NCBI GenBank assembly: GCA_019095985.1
Contig: CM032664.1
Location: forward strand, 57,654,727 to 57,718,726
Length of the DNA stretch: 64,000 nt
Reading direction: 5' to 3'
Origin: Streblospio benedicti
Lineage: Eukaryota > Annelida > Polychaeta > Spionida > Spionidae
Each line of letters opens with the position of its first letter. The first letter of the stretch is position 1. Positions 22,755 to 34,700 of the stretch are shown one piece after another. A program made the translations under genes and the position numbers. Under the pieces are notes generated by a model, which was given only the letters and a program-made list of their open reading frames with translations, was not told the origin of the DNA and did no database searches.

Positions 22755-25700
22755 CTGTAATGACAAGATTACGACGAAATGAGAATTGGTACACTGCAAG
22801 TGTAAAGACACAGGAATAAATGTAGGTAATACTGATAGTCATATACATTCAAAACTGATTAAGTCTCAAAACAATAAACAACAAAAGAATGATAACGATG
22901 TACAAAATTTATGCAATAAGCAATATAAAATTCATGTTATGTCTTTCTTATTTTTTTTAATATTTACCATGTCTAAAAATGGTTAATCGGCTTAGTTCAG
23001 TTCTAAACAAAACTTATGCATCCATGAAATGTCCCCTTGAGTGAGATATTTTCTTCTGATAAGGTTACATATAAAAAATTCAGGGAAACCTCATCAAGGT
23101 ATTCATTGGCCAATTGCCGGCAAACAACTAAACCGAACCCTCCTTTTCAAGAAGCTGAGCGTGGGTCTGTCCTACTGTACGTACCTGACATACTGTGGAC
23201 GGTGCGCTTGCTGTCTACGCCTCGAGCAGACGACAACGAACAACACAATTAGGAAAATGAGAACCACGCCACCAAGCGTGCCACATGCAATGGCAACAAT
23301 TGTGAGAGTGCCGCCGTCGTCGCCATCTTCACAAGTGGGACCCGTCTTTCCCAGTGGACATCTGAAAATTTACAAGGTTTGAGAGAATTTTAACACTTTT
23401 CAAACGTGGGACCTATCTTTTTCATGGTTCAGTGGCAGAATGGTTAGGGAGTTGGATTCGTGACCAGAAGGTCGAAGGTTCGATTCCCGGTCGGGTCTGG
23501 TGGTAGGTGTTGAGCAAAGCAACCCCTAGCAGGTTGCGCAGGTTGATTAAATAAGTACAGGTCATTGGGTTGAAAGAGTGAGTGAGTGATTGTGTGAGTG
23601 ATGAGCATTGTGCGCTGAATGTGCTGAATGTGCTGCCGGTGTGCGAATGACCTGGTGTAAATTGTAAAGTTATGAGAGCCATGCTGGGATCAGGATTATA
23701 AACCACCTCATTTACATTTTTATATCTGACAATTTACAACCATCTTTACACGGCTTTCCCAGTGGACATCTGTAAATTTGTAAAGGTACTGCCTCTTTGA
23801 TTATATCCAGATTCTTCGAATTCAATGATATACACATAGCGATGGGTGGTTATTTATCTAGCATAAATATGTACCAAATGCAGAGCCTGCAAATACTTTG
23901 GCAGGCTACATACAAATAATGGTGCTAGATTCACAACATGACATTTACATTATTAAGGTCTCACCTACAGACTGGCAAACCCTCTTCCACAAAGCATTGT
24001 AAAGCCCCACACTCATCATTAAAATTGTACAGGAAACATGGATCATTCATTTCAACTGAAAAATAGAATAAAATGGCGAACTGCTTATATCTTTATACGT
24101 TATAGCAGAATACTTCCCAGCGAGTACCTAATATATAAAAAAATGTGATGTGTACCTTCTCTAGATTTAATGTACATTCAGTTTTCATGACATGTACTGA
24201 CAGTAGCTGCATTGAAGTGGAAATCAATTTCATTCACAATAATCAGGTAATTAAGATATGTTTGCAAATTTCCAATACATGATTTCATTACAATATGTCT
24301 ATATTATTTCATACCATCTTGACCATCAATGTTGACTGTCAATGGCAGGACAGGCGAATATTCAGCAAGGAATCCTGATGAGATGGCATCTTGGAGCGCC
24401 AGAGCCGCCAAAGTTTGTTCTTTGGTATCAAGATTTTCATTGAACACCATCACCAATTCTGCATTCACACTTCCAGGCCTATAATTGCAATGGTGTGATG
24501 TTAACACTAGTATATTCTGCATCACATACATATTAAGACACATCCATCAAATGTCTAAGATTGTTTTGTTATTTGTTCATCTAAAAAATTTATGCTATCT
24601 CGGACCCTACAAGAATAGTTGATAACTAAGCATAATTTTCTTACATGAATTTAGACCCATAAATGGTCTTGAGTTTTGTGAGCTTGGCAAGACTCCTAAA
24701 ATGGCGCCACTGAAAGAAAATGACTGTATGATAAATATTTACAGCAAAGACAAACTTATATGGATTATATCTTCTATCAATATACAGAATGAATCATCCG
24801 TTTTCAATTCTCAGTTATCTATAGTGAGCTGTTATGAGATGATGGTATTGTTCTGGTCTCATATTCACTCATATTCATGTAGTAAATTGGAAGATTGTCT
24901 TCATCTATGTCAATATAGTACTAGGAACATACTTGCTACAGGGAACTCATCTTGCCACAACAAGCTATCATCTCTCATTCCTTACTATGATTCATTCGTT
25001 GATATGAATGTTTATGAGACGCCTGATCACAGAAAGATAAAGAGAACTGAGAGGGATGATTAGAATTGAATGCACACACACAAACTTGGGGAAAACACAT
25101 TACATATAAAAGACATAGATGCTATTACCGTAGTTGTGATGGTTCTTGAAATTTGCTGGGAACGCTGTGAGTTCAAATCATATAAATCACTCGTAAATTC
25201 CATGGACATCTTCACCCAGACCACAACTTGCTTGTTTCTTGTAGTTATTATCTCTGCCACTGAAAAAAAATGATATAAGTTCATACAGCGTACAATTTAT
25301 ACATTTATGCAGCATCACTATTGATGGACATACATGTATATTGATAGGTATTGATAGGTATTGAAAGTGTGCTTCATAAAGCGAGAAAGGCAAGGGAAGA
25401 CCTAAACACACTTGGGAAGCAGTCGTGTAGAAAGATAAAGCATGTCTGGGCATGGATCGTATACATGTAGATCCTAGATCCTCATGACCGAAAGGCTTGG
25501 AGAGGATGGTTGAGATGTAGACTGGGCGGCCAGGCCACACCCTCTGAATGAGGAATAACTAGGGCCTGGCTGAATAAATTTAGAATTTTATTGATTGACT
25601 GATTGATTGATCCTTCTTATGAACCTTATTTTCTCTACTAGAATAAAGAAAATGGCTATAAATTACAATCATAATAGTTTTAATGACACAGAATCAATGG

Positions 25701-28700
25701 TTTGAAACATATTTCTTACTGGACGTTTCATCACTTTTCACAGTGATTTTATCAGATCTTTTGACATAGTAGCATTCAGCTTTTTACCCGTCTGATCGAG
25801 GCGATCATACGGAAGTAACTGAAGACGTGTAGATGGCAGTGGTGTGATGTGTCAAATCATTGATTCAGTGTGACTAACACTAAAAAAGTATGTCTATACA
25901 GTATACATGTACCTGAATCTAGAAATAGCATAAGGTTCGATCAATTACAACGTTCTTAGGAATGTAGAATAGAACCTCTCTATTAAGACCTGGGATTAAA
26001 ACCACCTTTGGCCCCAGTGTTAATTGGTCTCAATAGAGAAATGGTCCCTACACACTACACAGAGGTTCATTGTGATAGCTTTATGAAGGTTTGGAGCCAT
26101 GAAAATTGGTATTATTATAGATGTTGTCTCATTAGAGAGGTGGTTTTAATTGGAGGTTCTACTGTACTACATGTAGCAATTGGTCTTACATTTGCATTGC
26201 CCGTCGACGACTTTGTAGCCAGGTTTGCATGCACACATGTAGCTGCCGTACGTGTTCTTGCAGGTCTCAGTGCTTACGTCACACGAGTGGAGATCTTCCG
26301 AGCACTCGTTGATGTCCACAACACAATTGTAACCTGTTCAATACACGAAAAGTGGAATGTATATGTCAAAACTCGAGCATCCAACAAAAATACACACCAG
26401 GGAGGAATCAATTGAAGAAATATGTCATGGTTTGGAGGTTAACATGTATGAATGCTTGCCAGAATGTGGTGAACATTCGGGCATGCATTCATACAAATTG
26501 ACCTCCAAACCATGACATATTTCTTCAATATAGTAGGTCCTGTTTATCTTGACAACTAAAAACTTGAATGTATTGATAACTCCAGCAACTAACGCTTGCA
26601 TTTTAAGTTACCTTACGTCATAAATATTTCTGATAACTCAAAATTTCGAATGAATTGGATGTTTTATTCAATACAGTCAAGTTTAAATTGGGTCAAAATG
26701 TATATACTCGTAAAGACTACATTGTTCGAAGTTGATTCCACAAATATACCTTTGACAATATATTATCAAGTTCTGCATTTAGAACTACATGTAATTACAG
26801 CTGATTTGTTCATAATTTAGGTTTGATATAGTAAGAGAGTAGAAATACCTTCCCCAATACCAAAACTGTGCTGACAATTATGTGAAATTAAAAGCCATTG
26901 TTCTTCATAGTTCAATTTGGATATGGTAAAGGTTAGAACGTACCTTTGAATCCATCTTTGCAGATTGTGCACCCTGTCACATGGTCACAGGCTTTTACAT
27001 TTGCTCCACACTCACACCTTTGCTGACACTTGACACCAAAGTGTGAATCATCACACGCTGTAACAGAAGCATGGTCTACATCATTTAATATGTAATATCT
27101 ACCATTTTGAAAATAACCTCATTCAATTATTTCTTTTCATATACATGACATCAATAATTTTGTGAAAAATTCATTAAAACTTACACCCTGAATATTTCTA
27201 GGCAGTGGCAAAACTTACACTCTTAATATTTCTGGGCATTGGTAAAAACCCGTCACCAGAGATATCCTCTACTTTCCTCACTAGGTGGTAGCATGTTACA
27301 ATATAAGTCAGTTAGGTGCTGCCACCTAGTGATGGTAGCAGAAGTCTCTGTGGTGACGGGTCTTGCCATTGCCCAGAAATATTCAGGATGTAAGTTTCAA
27401 TGAATCTTTCGCAAATTAGTGATGTCATTCTCTAAATATACTAATAAAAGAAAATGACAACCCCCATGTTAACTCATACAAATACACATATGGTAAAACA
27501 CAGTTTAAACTACAGATAGTGTTTTAAAACCTACGTATGCATGTTAACGGGTCATTTGTGGTAACCATGTATCCAGGATAGCAGTCGCAAGTGTAACCCT
27601 TTTCCTTGTTCTTGCACAGTTCCTTTTGGCTGCATTTATTCAGCGTCACATCTGCACACTCGTCTATATCTGTTATATAATACACATTTTACAATATATG
27701 CTTGAATCAAAACAAAGCATCATTTATAATATTCAGGTAAGACTGGTTAGGGAATGAGGATTAGGGTAATCCTGAGACCTCAAGCAGTGTCAATATTGAC
27801 GTCTCAATTTCTAAATACATGTAACTTCTTTTGTTTTTCATGAATAGCCTCAAACAACTAATATCGCAATTGCGGTCATCAAATGAGGTGCATTGATTGA
27901 GGATAACACCTATGACAGGACAGTCAGAAATGTTTATTGTCATAATTATTGCAGTAACTAGTGAGAAAACCAATTTCACATCCTAAATGTGAGAATATCC
28001 TGATAAAGCATCTATCTTGATCAGAAATGTTCTCCTGACAATAAATACACAACACGCCAGTAATAGCCCATCATTTGAAAAGTCTTAAGCAAAGACTACC
28101 TTAAACATATCTATTTGTATTGCAGAGTCAATGAAACAGCTAAAGAAGTAAATTTTTTATTTTCATCTTTCACAACACAGAATTGTTTTAACTGTTTGAC
28201 AGCTTCGTCTGCTTCTGCAGACATTTTCAAAATGTCTGCAGAAGCAGACAAAACTGTCAAACAGTTAAAAAAATTCTGTTGTGTGAAAGATGAAAATACA
28301 TAATTACCAACACGATGAACTCATTCAAGTATCTAAAGAAGCGATTTACGTCTGTACCTTTGCACGTGAGTCCGTCGAGCTGCAGCTCGTAGTACGCGGG
28401 GCAGACACACACCTCCTCCCCACCGGGCTGCCAGACGCAGCCGTACGAACACCGCTTGGTGCAGACAGACACTGTCACAAACAGCAGATAGTTCTAATGA
28501 CACTGAATCAATGGTTTGAAACCTATTTGTTTATACTGGACGTTTCATCACTTTTCACAGTGGTTTCATCAGAGGTTATGACATACATGTAGTAGCACTC
28601 AGCTTGGTGCAGCTCGACACTGTCACAAACAGCAGATTTGGAATGCAGATTACAGTAGAACCTCTCTATTACGACCACCTTTGGGCGGAGTGTTAGTTCG

Positions 28701-31700
28701 TCTCCTCAATAGAGGTGGTGGTTTCTTTACAGAGGTGGTTCATTTGGGTAGCTTTAGGGAGGTTTGGGATTGTGGAAAGTGGTCTTATTATAGAGATAAA
28801 CACCACAATTGTAAATACAATAGAACCTCTCTATTAATACATGTACCACATTTAGGCCCAGTGTTAGATGATCTCCTTAATAGAGAGGTTGTCTCTTATA
28901 CAGGGGTTCATTTTAATAACAAGAGTCAAAGTAAAAAAATTGTTTATTATACTGACACAGTAGATCTACAATAATTAGTACAATATACAAACAAGCACAG
29001 ATCTACCCAACCTCAGAGGGTTTATACTTTTATACTTCATAGCTTTATGAAGGTTTTGGACTGTGAAAAGTGGTCTTATTATAGAGGTGGTCTCAATAGA
29101 GAGGTGGTCTCAATGGGAGGATTTACTGTACAGATTACTGTAAATCTTCTATTAGCCTGGCAGCTATTGGCATATTTCTATTGGAAGGAGAGGCGTTTAT
29201 TAGAGGCGGGCGTTTAATGGAGGTAAGGTATAGAGTTCTTGTTTCTAATGATACATGATTTTTTAGAAGCTTTACACAATCCAGCTTCCTTATAATGTGT
29301 TATGAAATCAAAACGGACTTTCCAGTCAATCAATAAATGCTTGCTCAACATCCACTGTCCCCCCACCAGACCCAATTGAGACTCGAACTCATTTCATTCT
29401 CATCGAGAATCAAACATTTGGCTATGTTAACGCACATTATATCAAGCTTAGTTGTTAAACAGTTATCAAAATTACATAACAGGAACACATTCTATTGTTT
29501 CTAAACATAATGAATTAAAACAAACTGCCGAATAGTAATAAATCAAAGTCACTTACCTTGCTCACAAGATCTGCCATCCGGTAACAGTCTGAAGTTGGAC
29601 AGACAGGCGCATTCATAGGATCCCTCCTTATTGACACAGTCCTGCTCACACTCATGGGATCCGTCCACGCATTCATTGATGTCCACACATTTGGAACCCG
29701 TCTGAAATGTTGAATTACTGTAGAATTGCTTTTTTATTAGAAAAGTGGGGTACTATATATATTTGAAAACCACATCTGTAGGTAATCATCATTCAAATGC
29801 TTAATACCTTAATTTTCTCTATCTCATCTGCAAAAGACTCTAAAATGATCTAGATATGCCATGATCATTTCTTATGCTTCAATAAATGAAATTGCATCTC
29901 ACTAAACTAAAGGAAAGCCCTGTGAATCTTGGTCTGTTTGAGTATCAAATAGTATTTAGATGCCTGGCATCGTCATATCTCATGCATATAGCCATGATTC
30001 AATGACCCTAATACTCGTGGAAGTTAGTCACAAAATTCAACCAATCAGAAGCCCCACTGCCGAAACGTTCCGTGCAATTTCCACACAAGCCATGTGTTAA
30101 TATTATGAACAAGGACTTGTAAAGGCAGCGTGAAGACCCATGAAACTGACGATGAATGCCTGAATGCTGCTCATGTCAAGGGACTATGGAAAACCCATGT
30201 TCATGGAGGCGTTTAATGGACCAATCTCAAGCGGCTGCCATCTTCAATCTAGAAAAAGTTTGATGACTGCATGAACATGAAAATGTAACAGCAGTATACA
30301 TGAATTTCTACAAAAATGTCAAATGCTGCTCTTCCATTGTTTCATAACTTACGCTATACATAAAAAACATTAGTAGGTTATTGTACGAGGGGGGGTGAGA
30401 TATCAGACAATATCTCCCTGAGTGTGAGCCCTTTTTCTCTCAGTTTATTTCTCATTTTAGATCTTAAAAATTTGCAGCATAGGATATCAGTTTTTACGCT
30501 TCACCGCTGCAACCAATCAGAATCGAGTATGGTCAACAAACATGAGAGAATTCCTTATAAAACAACAGGCAAAGAACATTGTGAAAAAAACACACCTTCG
30601 TGAAAAGGGACCAAAGCATGAGTTCTGCTTGTACCTTCCTGTATCCACTGAGACAGCTGCAGGTGAAGCTCCCAAGGGTGTTGGTGCACTCCTGGGGGCA
30701 CACGCCCGGCAACAGGCACTCGTCAATGTCTGTAAAAACAACAGGCACTCGTCAATGTCTGTAAAAACAACAGGCACTCGTCAATGTCTGTAAAAACAAC
30801 AGGCACTCGTCAATGTCTGTAAAAACAACAGGCACTCGTCAATGTCTGTAAAAACAACAGGCACTTGTCAACGTCTGTAAAAAGATCAGACACTTGTCAA
30901 CATTTGTACACAAACACTGACAATTATAACACTGGTAGCATTAAACTAATGTGATGTTTTTTTGTCTGATTTCAGTCTCCCCGCTGCTCAGTATGATTTA
31001 CACAAGATAGACCCTTTGTGGCACGTGCGTTCTTTCTCAAAAAAAGTCTTTCAAGGGGATCAACGGAAAACCTGAACTCACAAAAAATTACTTGATATAA
31101 ATGATATACCGAATGTACTATATTAATACACAAACATTTTGATACCAGTATTTACTAACCTTCACAGGCCCCATTGACAAAGGCAAATCCTGTTGGACAA
31201 TGTCTGCATTCGTACGCTGTCAGTGTGACCACTTGTTCTGCCGGACTGAGGTCCGTGCACGTTTTGTTCTCAGCCAAGCACGGCCGGTCGGCGCAGCCGT
31301 CAAGGTCAGACTCACAGTGGTCACCTGCAAAGTGATACTGCATTGTACTGTATTGTACTGTGTTTTATTGACAGCAGTTATTGGCTTAAGGACCTCTCTC
31401 TTAGGACTCTCTCAAAATGCTACTGCATTGTACTGTATTGTACTGTATTGTACTGTGTTTTATTGACAGCAGTTATTGGCAGAGGTCTTACTCTACTTGT
31501 ACAGTGAATGTGTGCAACATCGGAGCCAAATTTGCGGTCATAAATTCTTCCATTGTAAGAGTATTTCTGGTGTTTAGTCCATAGTTTACTACTATTATCA
31601 ATTAGGTAAAGCAAGAGAAAATTTTCCGTTATTCAGTTTTTCCTTTGTTCAGTCTTTTGTTGTTGAAGATATTCACTGCAGTACAAGGAGAATGGGCGAC

Positions 31701-34700
31701 ATGGTCATTATGATAATGAAGAATGTCTTATAGAATTTTCAAGTCATTTCACTTCAGATATATTTCTTTTCTACACAGATTAGGGCTTGGATGAAAAACA
31801 CAACTTTAACTTGAGACAATCCAGCCTTTAGTGTGCGGTATTTTTGAACATAAAATATCGCTTAAAAAAGTAAATATTTGTAAATGTTTAGAGTTTTTAT
31901 AGTTGGCGTTGTAGTTTTATCGGCTACTCTGCCAACTTTCAATCATTTACACCACAATCCACTCATGTTTTTCTCTCAACTCCCTGGGGAGCATGCAGAG
32001 GAATTAATTACAGAAATAAAATTGTAAACTTTTCTTTTCTTTTTTAACATTATAGATATTTTCTTTTCTTCTTACAAATCACAAGCAATCAGTCACTTAT
32101 TAACACATATGGGATTAATCACAGAAATAAACATAGGCAGATCCAGGGAAGGGTGAAGAGGGTGCGCCCCCCACTCCCTTTCCCACCAAAATACTTCATT
32201 TTCGTAGGGTTTTTGGCATGTCTGCCATCAATCACCCTTGAAATATCTTAAAAGCATCCCCACTTTACTGAAAACCTGGATCTGCCAGTGATGAAAAAAC
32301 ATAAACTTGCCATCCCCATCCCATGTCACAATTGAAGCCCCAATATTTTTATAGTTGGTTTTCCAGTTTTATCGGATATTCAATCAACTTTCCACCATTC
32401 AATGTGATGCCTCACGCATGTTTTTCTCTCAACTCCTTGGACAGCATGCAGTGGGATTAATGACAGTAATACAAAAGGACATAAACTTGCCATCCCATCC
32501 GACGTGACGGTTGCAGTCGGCGATGTAGAATGAGGAGGTTGCGGTCACTTATTAACACATATGGGATTAATCACAGAAATAAACACTCCCTTTTCCCACC
32601 AAAATGCTTCATTTTCGTAGTTTTTTTTTACACGATTGCGCGTACAAAACCCTTAAAAAATCCCTTAAAAGCATCCCCCCTTTACTGAAAACCTGGATCT
32701 GCCAGTGATAAAGGACATAAACTTGCCATCCCATCCGACGTCACAGTTGCAGTCTGCGATGTAGAATGAGGCGGTTGCGGTCTGCTGGTGGCTCATGTAG
32801 TGACAGCGGCCGCGGTCCGAGCAGCCGCTGCACAGCACGACCCGCACCGTGTGGATGTTGGACGCCTGCCCGGCCGAGTCCAGCGCTACGAAACTGAAAC
32901 CCCGAGAAGCACACAGAATGAACACTTCTCTCATCCTGGGGGCCTTCATTGATGATATAAACAATAATTTTAAGATGGCAGATTGCAGGTCGCAGGAACT
33001 TCCTCAGGCCGAATCAATTCGGCCTGAATTGATTCGGCCTGAAGAATGAAGAACGAAAGCCTCGCCAAAAGTGAGTTCTACTGGTTCCTAATGGCAACTT
33101 AAAATTCTTGTTTAAGAAGCATACAGTAAAACCTCCACTTAAGAGTCGATCACAACGAAACTGAAATGAGAAGCAGATTTTGTTATATAGAGAGGGGGTG
33201 GTGGGGTTATAAGGGGTCAAGAAATCCTAATAATCTATTTTTTTGGCCTTTTTTCCCACATCCCACAAATTTTAAGGCATTTTATGAACATCCCACTTAC
33301 TTGAAATCCCACTTACCTCTTTTCTTATCCTTTTTTTCCCACTTCCCTAATTTTTTTTGGCCTTTTTGCCCACATCCTACTTCCTTATAAACCCGCACTT
33401 AGAGATAATTGTGAGTCATTGATTGATTTTTTTCTTGGATATATTTCGAGTCGTACACACATCCTCGGCAAATGACAAGTTTATAAATATACTTTGTCAG
33501 TTTTCATCTACTTTTTTAAAAAAATCAATGGAAATTGTAAAACTTCCACATAAACGCTTTCAGCATGATAGTGCTCTATTCAGACGAAAATCAATCATTT
33601 GAAAATCAATCATTTGACATTAATCAAAAGGTTATTTATAATATTTTATATTTGTATGATCATTTTAAACTTCCTTCTCTCTTTTATACTAAAATAAAAA
33701 AACAAGAACATTTTAAGAATTTTTTTTCCCACCAAATCTAGCAGCATTTAATCATACATATAAAATAAAAACCTCTCTCTCTCTCACATTTCTAGCATTT
33801 GATTGAAATAAAAAGATTTGATTGAACACAATTTGTATATCTAATATAAACATGTCAGTTGTGAATAATGTTAACCTATTGGTATCTGTTAATATTCTGT
33901 ATAAAATTATGATTGAAGGAACCCAGGATGCTATAAGTCTACATTCTTTGAGTGCTGACCTTATTTCGACTGGTGTCATGCTGGTTGGCGTCCAAGTAAA
34001 CAGTCCTGTGGTTCTGTCAAAAGTAGATTCTTTCTCGATTCCTCCCAATATAACTATATCTACATCGCCATCTTCCTGGTCTGTAGCTAGCACCGTGAAC
34101 TCTACTTGTTGTCCAAGCTCCACTTGAATTTCCAGAGGAGCAGATACCACTGGGATTTGGTTTTCTGAAGACAATGACAGTCAAAATTGATTGTTACACC
34201 TGTTTTATGAATACTTAAAATCGAATTTATGAGGTATATAGCTTTTTGTTTGAAAAGGAACCTGTGGGTTTGAAAACATGTTAGCAATAAAATAAAAAAT
34301 TTTGATCATGTTTTTGGACTAAATTTTGGACATTTTTTATCTTGCATGGTAAGACAAACTGAAGGAATATGTTTTATGAATGTTTTACATTTTTAATCAC
34401 CTTTGAATTTAGACTTATGACCCCAAGTCAGGTTATATTAGGACTATATCACATAATATCTGGTGGGATTCGAATTCACGACCATACAGCACCAAATCTC
34501 CAGTGAGTTAGCCTGAACTGCTAGGCGATTTGGTGCAGTATGGTCGTGGGTTTGAATCCCACCAGAGACTATGGTAATTTGTGATATGAATCTAAAATGA
34601 TTTTTTTCAACCTGTTTGGAAAAATTGATTAAAGAGAAATATCATTCACCAAAGATAAATATATACATGTATTACTATTTTTGTGAACTGAATAAATAAA

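Noticed and set aside
22514-22848. GC-rich frames on both strands of the last exon
   Set aside because: They are shadows of the tail-coding exon 22502-22754; the spliced frame is supported by borders and phase.
30710-30905. CRISPR-like array of regular repeats
   Set aside because: The units are head-to-tail with no unique spacers, in animal DNA; it is a minisatellite.
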